NCBI RefSeq assembly: GCF_001280065.1
Contig: NZ_LGEA01000125.1
Location: forward strand, 124,001-188,000
Origin: Streptomyces sp. NRRL B-1140
Lineage (GTDB): Bacteria > Actinomycetota > Actinomycetes > Streptomycetales > Streptomycetaceae
DNA length: 64,000 bases
Reading direction: 5' to 3'
Positions within the stretch are counted from its first letter, which is position 1. Each line of letters begins with the position of its first letter. Shown piece by piece: positions 42,410 through 49,878 of the stretch. Below the pieces are notes generated by a model. The model saw only the letters and a list, made by a program, of their open reading frames with translations, searched no databases and had not been told where the DNA came from. A program made the position numbers and the translations under genes.

Positions 42410-43620
42410 GCGGATTCCTGGCGGGCCTGTGCGTCGCCGTGCTCCCGGTGCTGGCCCTCGGGGTCTGGCTCGGCCGGCGCTCCGCACGGGCCAAGAGCCT
42501 CGCCGGCCTCGGCACCCCCGTCGAGCACGCCACCTTCGAGACCCTGCACACGGCGTCCCTCGCCGCGCCCCCGCTGCGGGCGGGCCTGACGGAGGAGACC
42601 GCCCGCAAGTCCGCCCGCAAACTGCGCTCCCTGCTGGGAACGGACGCCCTCTGCCTGACCGACCGGAGGCAGGTACTGGTCTGGGACGGTGACGGCTCCC
42701 ACCACCGCACCGAGATCATGGAACGCCTCGCGGGCGCCCTCGAAACCGGCCGCGGCGAGGCCTTCCGCCTCACCTGCGACCGGCTCGACTGCTCGGTGCG
42801 CTGGGCGGTCGTCGCCCCGCTCACCGTCGACGACCGGGTGCACGGCGCCCTGGTCGCCTGCGCGCCCCGCGAGTCGGCCGTGCTCGTGCGGGCCGCCGGC
42901 GAAGTCGCCCGGTGGGTCTCCGTCCAGCTGGAACTGGCCGATCTGGACCAGTCCCGCACCCGCCTCATCGAGGCCGAGATCAAGGCGCTGCGGGCCCAGA
43001 TCTCGCCGCACTTCATCTTCAACTCGCTCGCGGTGATCGCCTCGTTCGTCCGCACCGACCCCGAGCGCGCCCGTGAGCTGCTCCTCGAATTCGCCGACTT
43101 CACCCGCTACTCGTTCCGCCGGCACGGCGATTTCACCACCCTCGCCGAGGAGCTCCACGCCATCGACCACTACCTGGCCCTGGTGCGGGCACGCTTCGGC
43201 GACCGCCTCTCCGTCACCCTCCAGATAGCGCCGGAGGTGCTGCCGGTGACCCTGCCCTTCCTCTGCCTGCAGCCGCTCGTCGAGAACGCCGTCAAGCACG
43301 GGCTGGAGGGCAAAGCCCCGTCCTCGGGCAAGTGCCACATCCAGATCACCGCGCAGGACACGGGCGCCGAGGCCCTCGTCGTCATCGAGGACGACGGCGC
43401 CGGCATGGACCCCGGCCTGCTCCGCCGCATCCTCGCCCGCGAGGCCAGCCCCTCGGGCGGCATCGGCCTCTCCAACGTCGACGACCGGCTTCGCCAGGTC
43501 TACGGCGACGGCCACGGGCTCGTCATCGAAACCGCCGTGGGAGCCGGCATGAAGATCACCGTCCGGCTCCCGAAGTACCAGCCCGGCGTGCACTCGGCGG
43601 GGCGGCTGACCCGGGAGTGA
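42406..43620 (+). CDS. LytS-type sensor histidine kinase
   Basis: A 404-aa kinase. One membrane helix at the N-terminus (about 2-22), a GAF-like sensor part (about 45-170) and a HisKA_7TM/His_kinase domain are seen. The phospho-His is in LRAQISPHFIFNSLAVI (about residue 202), and the ATP domain shows N-box LVENAVKHGLEG and G-box GGIGLSNVDDRL. The PHFIFNSL motif is that of LytS/YehU kinases and fits the LytTR regulator three genes upstream. The start overlaps the symporter stop by 4 bp. Confidence 0.94.
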   Translation: MSGFLAGLCVAVLPVLALGVWLGRRSARAKSLAGLGTPVEHATFETLHTASLAAPPLRAGLTEETARKSARKLRSLLGTDALCLTDRRQVLVWDGDGSHHRTEIMERLAGALETGRGEAFRLTCDRLDCSVRWAVVAPLTVDDRVHGALVACAPRESAVLVRAAGEVARWVSVQLELADLDQSRTRLIEAEIKALRAQISPHFIFNSLAVIASFVRTDPERARELLLEFADFTRYSFRRHGDFTTLAEELHAIDHYLALVRARFGDRLSVTLQIAPEVLPVTLPFLCLQPLVENAVKHGLEGKAPSSGKCHIQITAQDTGAEALVVIEDDGAGMDPGLLRRILAREASPSGGIGLSNVDDRLRQVYGDGHGLVIETAVGAGMKITVRLPKYQPGVHSAGRLTRE

Positions 43621-43624
43621 GCCG

Positions 43625-43804
43625 TCACGTGCTGCGCGTCGTGACCACCAGTCCCAGCGTGATCAGGCCCAGGACGACCCAGCCGAACCACAGCCAGCCG
43701 TTGCTCCCGAGCGCCACCGTGTAGGCCGTCACCACGACCAGCCCGCCCAGCGTGAGCGCTCCCATGGTCTTGGTCGAGTTGGAACCGTTCGTGGAACCGG
43801 GCAT
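43625..43804 (-). CDS. small two-helix membrane protein, 59 aa
   Basis: A 59-aa protein with a polar start (MPGSTNGSNSTKTMG) and two hydrophobic helices (about 14-33 and 37-55). I do not recognise it. GAGGAGGG lies ten bases upstream of ATG 43804, a strong ribosome-binding site that supports it as a real gene. It converges on the kinase gene 5 bp away, and ctaG lies 80 bp upstream on the same strand. Confidence 0.72.
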   Translation of the reverse strand: MPGSTNGSNSTKTMGALTLGGLVVVTAYTVALGSNGWLWFGWVVLGLITLGLVVTTRST

Positions 43805-43884
43805 CGCAACACCCTCCTCATGGTCCGGTGCCTCCATGGTGCCCGGCGGACGCCCGGCGCGCACGGCCCGTACCGAAGAGGTCT

Positions 43885-44835
43885 TCAGCGCCCCGGCGTG
43901 TTCAGCGAGGCCAGATAGGCGTTGTACGCCTCCAGCTCCTTGTCCCCGTCGCGGTCGGCGGCCCGGTCGGTGCGCCTGGCCTGCCGCTGGTCCGAGGCGT
44001 ACCACTGGAACAGCAGGGCCACCAGCACCAGCACGGAGGGAATCTCACTGAACGCCCAGGCGATGCCGCCCGCCGCGTTCTGGTCGGACAGCGCCTCGAT
44101 GCCGAGCGAGGCGGGCGGGTTCTTGAACGTCTCGACCATCGGCTCGGACGCCATCATCAGCGCGATCCCGAAGAACGCGTGGAACGGCATGCCCGCGAAC
44201 AGCTCCAGCATCCGCATCAGATAGCCCGGGCGGTGCGGGCCCGGGTCCACGCCCATGATCGGCCAGAAGAACACCAGGCCGACGGCGAGGAAGTGCACCA
44301 TCATCGCGATGTGGCCCGCCTTGGAGCCCATCAGGGTGTCGAAGATCGGAGTGAAGTACAGCCCGTACAGGCTCGCGATGAACAGCGGGATCGTGAACGC
44401 CGGGTGCGTGATGATCTGCATGTACCGGCTGTGCAGGAACATCAGCAGCAGCTCACGCGGCCCCTTGCGGCCCCGCCCCGCGGTGGGCAGCGCCCGCAAG
44501 GCCAGCGTGATCGGCGCCCCGAGCAGGATGAGGATGGGCGACACCATGCTGATGACCATGTGCTGCACCATGTGCACGCTGAACATGACCATGCCGTAGT
44601 CGTTCAGCCCGGTGCACATCATGAGCATGATGCTGAGCACGCCCAGGGCGTAGGCGACCGTGCGCCCCACCGGCCACTTGTCCCCGCGCCGGACGAGCCG
44701 TACGACGCCCCACCCGTACAGGGCGAGCCCGGCCAGGCACGCGACGAGGAAGAACGGGTCCGCCGACCACTCCAGACCTCGCCCCAGCGTGAACGGCGGC
44801 AGATCCATGGTCATGCCGTGCCCGCTGTGATCCAT
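43885..44835 (-). CDS. ctaG: CtaG-type cytochrome c oxidase assembly protein
   Basis: A 316-aa membrane protein of the caa3_CtaG family with about seven helices. It is thought to help insert copper into cytochrome oxidase. MDHSGHGM at the start is a His/Met-rich possible copper site. Conserved His in MFSVHMVQHMVIS and GAPITLALRALP are family hallmarks. The C-terminal tail (about 275-316) is charged. The ATG at 44835 is chosen; the frame is open to 45000 but runs over the terminator and repeat of the next gene. Confidence 0.88.
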   Translation of the reverse strand: MDHSGHGMTMDLPPFTLGRGLEWSADPFFLVACLAGLALYGWGVVRLVRRGDKWPVGRTVAYALGVLSIMLMMCTGLNDYGMVMFSVHMVQHMVISMVSPILILLGAPITLALRALPTAGRGRKGPRELLLMFLHSRYMQIITHPAFTIPLFIASLYGLYFTPIFDTLMGSKAGHIAMMVHFLAVGLVFFWPIMGVDPGPHRPGYLMRMLELFAGMPFHAFFGIALMMASEPMVETFKNPPASLGIEALSDQNAAGGIAWAFSEIPSVLVLVALLFQWYASDQRQARRTDRAADRDGDKELEAYNAYLASLNTPGR

Positions 44836-44890
44836 TCCGCCGGCTCCTGATTCGTGGGGGTGTGCAGCAGTCTGTCCGCCCCCAAGAGTA

Positions 44891-44928
44891 GAACCGCCCC
44901 CGGTCGCGGCTACGACCGGGGGCGGTTC
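44891..44928 (-). terminator. strong hairpin behind pfkA
   Basis: GAACCGCCCCCGGTCG, loop CGGCTA, and its exact complement at 44913-44928 form a perfect 16-bp stem. It lies about 100 bp behind the pfkA stop and 56 bp before ctaG, so it should separate their transcripts. Confidence 0.8.
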
Positions 44929-44934
44929 GGCGTC

Positions 44935-45025
44935 CCTCAGGGGCGCGGGGTTGTATTGGATCTGCGGCTCCGCCACGTGGGCGCGATCAACCACACACAA
45001 CCCGCACCCGGCAGACGGGCACAGC
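44935..45025. repeat. dispersed Streptomyces intergenic repeat, long form
   Basis: CCTCAGGGGCGCGGGG at 44935-44950 is followed by a stretch with TGCGGCTCCGCCACGTGGGC and GATCAACCACA. As I recall, this longer version with TGCGGCTCCGCCGCGTGGGC is one of the commonest intergenic repeats of streptomycetes. It lies between pfkA and its terminator hairpin. Confidence 0.65.
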
Positions 45026-45026
45026 C

Positions 45027-46052
45027 TCAGAGAACAGTCTCCGCCTCGTCGTACCGGTCGTCCGGAACGGTCTTCAGCGTCTCCACGGCCTCCGCCAGCG
45101 GCACCATCACGATGTCGGTCCCCCGCAGCGCGGTCATGTGCCCGAACTCACCCCGGTGCACCGCCTCCACCGCATGCCACCCGAACCGCGTCGCCAGCAC
45201 CCGGTCGTACGCGGTCGGCGTGCCACCCCGCTGCACGTGCCCGAGGATCACCGGGCGGGCCTCCTTTCCGAGGCGCCCCTCCAGTTCCACGGACAGCTGC
45301 CGGGCGATCCCGGCGAACCGCTCGTGGCCGTAGATGTCCTTGCCGCCCTCGTCGAACTCCATGCTCCCGGCCCGGGGCTTCGCCCCCTCCGCCGCCACGA
45401 CGATCGCGAAGCGCTTGCCCGCCTCGAACCGCTCGCCGACGCGCCGGGTCAGTTCCTCTATGTCGAAGGGCCGCTCGGGCACGACGATGGCGTGCGCACC
45501 GGCCGCCATGCCGGAGTGCAGCGCGATCCAGCCGGTGTGCCGGCCCATGACCTCGACCACCAGGACCCGCTGGTGGGACTCGGCGGTGGTCTTCAGCCGG
45601 TCCAGGGCCTCGGTCGCCACGCCCACGGCCGTGTCGAAGCCGAAGGTGACGTCCGTGACCGCGATGTCGTTGTCGATGGTCTTCGGCACACCCACGACGG
45701 GCAGACCGCTGTCCGACATCAGCCGCGCGGCCTTGAGGGTGCCCTCGCCGCCGATGGGGATGATCGCGTCGAGGCCGAGTTCCGCGACATGGCCCTTGGC
45801 CCGCTCCACACCGTCCCGCAGATGGGAGGGCTGGACCCGGGAGGACCCGAGGATCGTGCCGCCGCGGGCGAGGATGCCGCCCACCGCGTCGAGGTCGAGC
45901 TTGAGGTAGTCGCACTCCAGGAGGCCCTTCCAGCCGTCCCGGAAGCCGATGACCTCGTCGCCGTGGTCGACGACGGCGCGGTGCACGACGGACCGGATGA
46001 CGGCGTTCAGGCCGGGGCAGTCGCCGCCGGACGTGAGGACACCAATGCGCAT
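45027..46052 (-). CDS. pfkA: 6-phosphofructokinase, ATP type
   Basis: A 341-aa glycolytic kinase that phosphorylates fructose 6-phosphate. GVLTSGGDCPGLNAVIR is the nucleotide loop; GGEGTLK keeps the Gly found in ATP-dependent enzymes (PPi-dependent ones carry Asp there). PKTIDNDI is the catalytic block with the base Asp, and MGRHTGWIAL binds substrate. The ATG at 46052 starts MRIGVLTSGG; longer frames are shadows. Streptomycetes have several pfkA paralogues and which is the main one cannot be told here. Confidence 0.95.
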   Translation of the reverse strand: MRIGVLTSGGDCPGLNAVIRSVVHRAVVDHGDEVIGFRDGWKGLLECDYLKLDLDAVGGILARGGTILGSSRVQPSHLRDGVERAKGHVAELGLDAIIPIGGEGTLKAARLMSDSGLPVVGVPKTIDNDIAVTDVTFGFDTAVGVATEALDRLKTTAESHQRVLVVEVMGRHTGWIALHSGMAAGAHAIVVPERPFDIEELTRRVGERFEAGKRFAIVVAAEGAKPRAGSMEFDEGGKDIYGHERFAGIARQLSVELEGRLGKEARPVILGHVQRGGTPTAYDRVLATRFGWHAVEAVHRGEFGHMTALRGTDIVMVPLAEAVETLKTVPDDRYDEAETVL

Positions 46053-46144
46053 AGCCCGAAATACCTTCTCAACGTGGGCCGGGGACCGGACCACGTTGTC
46101 CGGCTGGAATCCCCGCCACCCTAGCGGCACCGAGGGGCCGGACC

Positions 46145-46234
46145 GAAGCACGCGTCCGCCTGCTGGACGACCCCGCTCACCTGTGCGGATGGGTCGTCAT
46201 ACGGGCTGTTGACCAGCAGGTTGACGCGTGCTTC
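46145..46234 (-). promoter_or_regulatory. large hairpin between gatD and pfkA
   Basis: The 22-nt arms 46145-46166 and 46213-46234 pair along all but two or three bases (GAAGCACGCGTC against GACGCGTGCTTC, CTGCTGG against CCAGCAG). A second 7-bp stem inside (ACGACCC 46167-46173 and GGGTCGT 46191-46197) extends it. It lies behind gatD and upstream of pfkA on the same strand, so it is a terminator of murT-gatD or a leader element of pfkA. Confidence 0.65.
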
Positions 46235-46255
46235 GCGCACGCGGCGGCGCCGCGG

Positions 46256-46984
46256 CTAGGCGGGCTGCTGAGCAGCGGCGATGCGCTCGTTGCGCAGGGC
46301 CTCGTACCAGCGGTCGTCCGTCGGCGGCAGCGCGTTGACGTCGAGGGCCAGCTTCAGCAGCAGGTCCGCGATCAGCGGGTTGCGCGCGAGCACCGGCCCG
46401 TGCATGTACGTGCCGAAGACGGTGTCGTTGTACGCGCCCTCCGTGCCGTCGCCCGTGCCGTTGCCGTTGCCGAACCGGACCTGGGCGAGCGGGCGGGCGG
46501 TGGGGCCGAGGTGGGTGACGCCCTGGTGGTTCTCGAAGCCCGTCAGCGGGGGCAGGCCGAGGCGCTGGTCCACGTCGCCCAGCACGTCGCCGACGCACCG
46601 CGCGCCCTCGCCACGCACCGACACCACGTCCAGCAGCCCGAGACCGGGCTCGCGCTGGCCGAGGTCGTTGATGAACTCGTGGCCGAGGATCTGGTAACCG
46701 GCGCACACCGAGAACACGATCGCGCCGTTCTCCACGGCCCGGGTCAGCCCGCCGTCCCGGCGCAGCCGCTCGGCGGCGAGCCGCTGCGGCCGGTCCTCGC
46801 CGCCGCCGATCAGGTAGATGTCACCGGAGGTGGGGATCGGCTGGTCGCTGCGCACGTCCAGCCGGGCCACGTCCAGGCCGCGCTGCTGCGCCCGGCGTTC
46901 GACGACGAGCACGTTGCCCTGGTCGCCGTAGGTGCTGAGCAGGTCGGGATAGATCCAGACGATGCGCAGTTGGTTGTCGCTCAC
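46256..46984 (-). CDS. gatD: lipid II glutaminyl synthase, glutaminase subunit
   Basis: A 242-aa class I glutamine amidotransferase of the CobB/CobQ type. It releases ammonia for MurT to amidate D-iso-glutamate of lipid II. The nucleophile Cys is in VCAGYQILG, and TYMHGPVLARNP carries the catalytic His. LRIVWIYPDLLSTYGDQGN is the typical GatD start. The start is GTG 46984 with AGGGGA six bases upstream. It follows murT by 23 bp. Confidence 0.94.
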   Translation of the reverse strand: MSDNQLRIVWIYPDLLSTYGDQGNVLVVERRAQQRGLDVARLDVRSDQPIPTSGDIYLIGGGEDRPQRLAAERLRRDGGLTRAVENGAIVFSVCAGYQILGHEFINDLGQREPGLGLLDVVSVRGEGARCVGDVLGDVDQRLGLPPLTGFENHQGVTHLGPTARPLAQVRFGNGNGTGDGTEGAYNDTVFGTYMHGPVLARNPLIADLLLKLALDVNALPPTDDRWYEALRNERIAAAQQPA

Positions 46985-47007
46985 AAAAGTCCCCTGACGT
47001 CTCGTGC

Positions 47008-48246
47008 TCAGTTGCCGACGCGGCGGCGCAGGTCCTGGAACGCCGTGTAGTTGGCGATGACCTCGATCCGGCCCGGCGGGCACGCCGCCACGGCCTGGTC
47101 GAGGTTCTCGTAGACCTGGAAGTGCTGGTCGGCGACCTCCAGACGCACCGCCAGGTCCAGTCGCCGGTCACCGACGACGCAGATCGGGTGACCGGTCAGG
47201 CGCGAGTAGTCGACGTCCCACAGCCAGGAGGTGTCGGTGCCGTCGGCGGAGCGTGCGTTCACCGACAGGATGACCGGGGTGGGCGGCGGGTCGATCAGGG
47301 AGAACGTCTCCAGCCAGCCGGCCGGGTTCTTCGCCAGCAGCAGCCGCAGGTCGCGGCCCTGGAACTGGACGACGTCGTACCGCCCGGCCACCGCCTGCAC
47401 CTGGTACATGCGCTCCAGAGCGACCTGCGGCGGTACCCCGAACACGGCGGCGACGGCGGCCGAGGAGGCGGCGTTGGCCTTGTTGGCCCGGCCCGGCAGC
47501 TGGAGGTGGATCGGCCAGGCCGAACCGTGCGGGTCGAGCACGTGGTCACCGGAGAGCGCCCAGCTCGGGGTGGGACGGCGGAAGCCGCACTCGCCGCAGA
47601 ACCAGTCGTCGCCGGGACGCTGCATCACGCCACCGCACGACGGGCAGGACCAGGCGTCGTCCTTCCACATCTGCCCCGCGGCGACCCAGATCACATTGGG
47701 GGAGGACGAGGCCGCCCACACCACCAGCGGGTCGTCGCAGTTGGCCACGACCACCGACTTGGAGCCCGCGAGGCCCTCCCGCCAGTTCTCGGCGAGCATG
47801 CGGGTCTCGGCGGCACGGTCGAGCTGGTCGCGCGAGAGGTTGAGCAGCGCGATGCACTTCGGGGCGGTGTCCCGGGCGACGCCGGCGAGGTACTTCTCGT
47901 CGACCTCGATGACGCCGTAGCGGGCGTCGGAGCTGCCGGCGAGGGCCGAGGTGATGCCGGCCGGCATGTTGGCGCCGAGCGCGTTGGACACGACGGGTCC
48001 CGCAGCGCGCAGGGCCTCGGCGATGAGCCGGGTGGTGGTGGTCTTGCCGTTCGTCGCGGAGACCAGGATCACGTCCAGGTTCTGGGCGAGCCGGGCGAGG
48101 AGGTCGGGGTCGAGCTTCAGCGCGACCCGGCCGCCGATCACCGAACCGCTGCCGCGCCCTGCGGCGCGTGACGCCGCCGCGACCGCCTTGCCCGCGGTCA
48201 CGGCCAGCTTGGCCCGCGGCGAGAGCGGGTCCGAGTTGCCTGCCAT
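47008..48246 (-). CDS. murT: lipid II glutaminyl synthase, MurT subunit
   Basis: A 412-aa Mur-ligase-like ATPase that amidates lipid II in complex with GatD, at the inner face of the membrane. The P-loop is SATNGKTTTT (about residue 66), with VIEVDEKYL and NLSRDQLDR as Mur-type blocks. A zinc ribbon is inserted near residue 205 (CPSCGG then CGECGF), as in other MurT proteins. DUF1727 makes up the C-terminal third (about 300-410). The ATG at 48246 gives a full-length protein. Confidence 0.94.
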   Translation of the reverse strand: MAGNSDPLSPRAKLAVTAGKAVAAASRAAGRGSGSVIGGRVALKLDPDLLARLAQNLDVILVSATNGKTTTTRLIAEALRAAGPVVSNALGANMPAGITSALAGSSDARYGVIEVDEKYLAGVARDTAPKCIALLNLSRDQLDRAAETRMLAENWREGLAGSKSVVVANCDDPLVVWAASSSPNVIWVAAGQMWKDDAWSCPSCGGVMQRPGDDWFCGECGFRRPTPSWALSGDHVLDPHGSAWPIHLQLPGRANKANAASSAAVAAVFGVPPQVALERMYQVQAVAGRYDVVQFQGRDLRLLLAKNPAGWLETFSLIDPPPTPVILSVNARSADGTDTSWLWDVDYSRLTGHPICVVGDRRLDLAVRLEVADQHFQVYENLDQAVAACPPGRIEVIANYTAFQDLRRRVGN

Positions 48247-48391
48247 CAGTTCTCGATCCTCCTTGCGTACGCGCCGCGCTTTGAAGCCTGACGGCCACGT
48301 GGTGTGGACCTCAGCCTATCGAGATCCATTCGCACTCCCGAACCGTGGCACTGTGGCGAACTCGTGTGGGAGACGCGGACCGACAGGACCT

Positions 48392-48397
48392 TACTCT
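48392..48397 (+). promoter_or_regulatory. -10 element of def, leaderless
   Basis: TACTCT fits TANNNT and ends seven bases before ATG 48405, with no Shine-Dalgarno sequence. The def transcript is therefore probably leaderless. Confidence 0.5.
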
Positions 48398-48404
48398 TGC
48401 CGCC

Positions 48405-48944
48405 ATGCGACACAGCTCCATCCCCGGCGCCCGCGGCCGCGTGAGACCCCTCACCCTGCACGGCGATCCGCTCCTGCACTCACCCTGCGCGGAGGTCACC
48501 GACTTCGGCCCCGAACTGGCCCGTCTCGTCGAGGACTTGTTCGCGACGATGTATGCCGCCCAAGGGGTCGGCCTCGCCGCCAACCAGGTCGGCGAGCCGC
48601 TGAGGGTCTTCGTCTACGACTGCCCGGACGACGAGGACGTCCGCCATGTCGGCCATGTGGTCAATCCCCGCCTGACCGAAGCGGACGGCATCGTGATCAG
48701 GGGCCCGGAGGGCTGCCTGTCCCTCCCGGGCCTGGAAGCGGGCACGGAACGACACGACCACGCGGTCGTCGAGGGCTTCACGGTGACGGGAGAACCCGTC
48801 ACCGTCCACGGCACGGGTTTCTTCGCCCGCTGCCTGCAGCACGAGTGCGACCACCTGGAGGGCCGGATCTACGCGGACCACCTGAGCGGCTGGCGCCACC
48901 GCAGACTGATGCGACAAGTCTCCCGGGCCTCTTGGAACGCCTGA
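48405..48944 (+). CDS. def: peptide deformylase
   Basis: A 179-aa iron-dependent enzyme that removes the formyl group from nascent proteins. All three motifs are intact: GVGLAANQ (motif 1), EGCLSLP with the Cys ligand (motif 2) and HECDHLEG with both His ligands and the catalytic Glu (motif 3). It is monocistronic and divergent from murT. Streptomycetes carry several def genes, so it may not be the main one. Confidence 0.95.
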   Translation: MRHSSIPGARGRVRPLTLHGDPLLHSPCAEVTDFGPELARLVEDLFATMYAAQGVGLAANQVGEPLRVFVYDCPDDEDVRHVGHVVNPRLTEADGIVIRGPEGCLSLPGLEAGTERHDHAVVEGFTVTGEPVTVHGTGFFARCLQHECDHLEGRIYADHLSGWRHRRLMRQVSRASWNA

Positions 48945-48961
48945 GCGCCATCGCAGGGCGC

Positions 48962-49000
48962 CGTTGCCGCCCGGGCTCTTGCCGCGCCCGAGCGGCAACG
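48962..49000. terminator. hairpin behind def
   Basis: CGTTGCCGC (48962-48970) pairs with GCGGCAACG (48992-49000), and CGGGC pairs with GCCCG inside. It lies between the convergent def and TetR genes and directly abuts the repeat at 49001. Confidence 0.7.
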
Positions 49001-49026
49001 CCTCAGGGGCGCGGGGAACTGCGCGA
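49001..49026. repeat. dispersed Streptomyces intergenic repeat, copy 2
   Basis: CCTCAGGGGCGCGGGGAACT followed by GCGCGA, identical over 26 bases to the copy in the ureF-ureG spacer. It directly follows the hairpin behind def. Confidence 0.8.
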
Positions 49027-49061
49027 ACAACCCCCACCGGCAGTCAGCCAGGACACGACGG

Positions 49062-49706
49062 TCAGAACCCCGGCCCCCCGACCCGATCCCCCGCAGCCGC
49101 AAGCCGGCCCCACAACAGATCAGCCAGACTCCGAACCAACTCGGCCCGCGAACAAGGCCGTTCCCCCAACCACCAGTCCCCGGCCGCATGCATCATGCCG
49201 ACGATCCCGTGCCCCCACACCCGCGCCAGCTGCTGCCCGCCCGGCCCGAGATCCAGCCGCTCCTCGATGACCTGCGCCAGCTCCTCGCCCATCCGCCGCA
49301 GCAACGGCGCGCTGTGCTTGCCGACATCGAACCCCGCGTCCCCCGGCTGGCCCCCCTCCGCGGGGTGCATCAGGAACCGGTACACCTGGGGCCGCAACTC
49401 GATCGCCGTGAGGTACGTGTCCAGCGTCGCCTCGACCCGCTCCCGCCGGTCCGCCGGCGCGTCCAGCGCCGCCCGCAGCGAGTCCAGCAGGGCGTCGGTG
49501 TGCCGCATGGCAAGGGCCGCGTAAAGTCCGCCCTTGTCGCCGAAGTGCCGGTAGAGGATCGGCTTGGTGATGCCGGCCTCCGCCGCGATCGCGTTCATCG
49601 ATGCCTGCGGTCCGTCGCGCAGCACCACCCGGTCGGCGGCCTCCAGCAGCTCACGCCGGCGGCGGTCGGCGGACCGTTGCTGATCGGTCCGCTGCGTGGT
49701 GTCCAT
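49062..49706 (-). CDS. TetR-family repressor of acyl-CoA dehydrogenase gene
   Basis: A 214-aa regulator. The DNA-binding domain is at the N-terminus (about residues 15-60; RRRELLEAADRVVLRDGPQASMNAIAAEAGITKPILYRHFGDKGGLY) and a TetR_C-type ligand domain follows. It is divergent from an acyl-CoA dehydrogenase, with two palindromes between them. Repression of the neighbour, relieved by an acyl-CoA, is the likely role. Its 3' end converges on def across a terminator and repeat. Confidence 0.9.
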   Translation of the reverse strand: MDTTQRTDQQRSADRRRRELLEAADRVVLRDGPQASMNAIAAEAGITKPILYRHFGDKGGLYAALAMRHTDALLDSLRAALDAPADRRERVEATLDTYLTAIELRPQVYRFLMHPAEGGQPGDAGFDVGKHSAPLLRRMGEELAQVIEERLDLGPGGQQLARVWGHGIVGMMHAAGDWWLGERPCSRAELVRSLADLLWGRLAAAGDRVGGPGF

Positions 49707-49784
49707 GGTCTCTCCCCACCCGTGCTGTTTCCATGACGCCTGCGAAAACTAACACTGAAGCGTGCCCCCGACACCGAACGGGTG

Positions 49785-49796
49785 CCGACCGGTCGG
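49785..49796. promoter_or_regulatory. palindrome 1, TetR/acyl-CoA dehydrogenase spacer
   Basis: CCGACCGGTCGG is a perfect 12-bp palindrome 79 bp upstream of the TetR start and 83 bp upstream of the dehydrogenase. Its ACCGGT core is common in TetR operators that control fatty-acid genes of actinobacteria. Confidence 0.5.
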
Positions 49797-49820
49797 TAGG
49801 AGTTGACTTCGACTACCCAC

Positions 49821-49842
49821 CGGTAACAGACTGCTGTTACCG
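49821..49842. promoter_or_regulatory. palindrome 2, TetR/acyl-CoA dehydrogenase spacer
   Basis: CGGTAACAG-ACTG-CTGTTACCG is a perfect 9-4-9 inverted repeat ending 36 bp before the dehydrogenase ATG. It lies over the expected promoter of that gene and is the best operator candidate. Confidence 0.6.
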
Positions 49843-49878
49843 CAAGTAACATGCATGTGTGCCGCTGGAGGGGACGAC

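Noticed and set aside
45027..46052. PPi-dependent phosphofructokinase
   Set aside because: The deciding position keeps Gly (GGEGT) rather than Asp, which points to ATP as donor.
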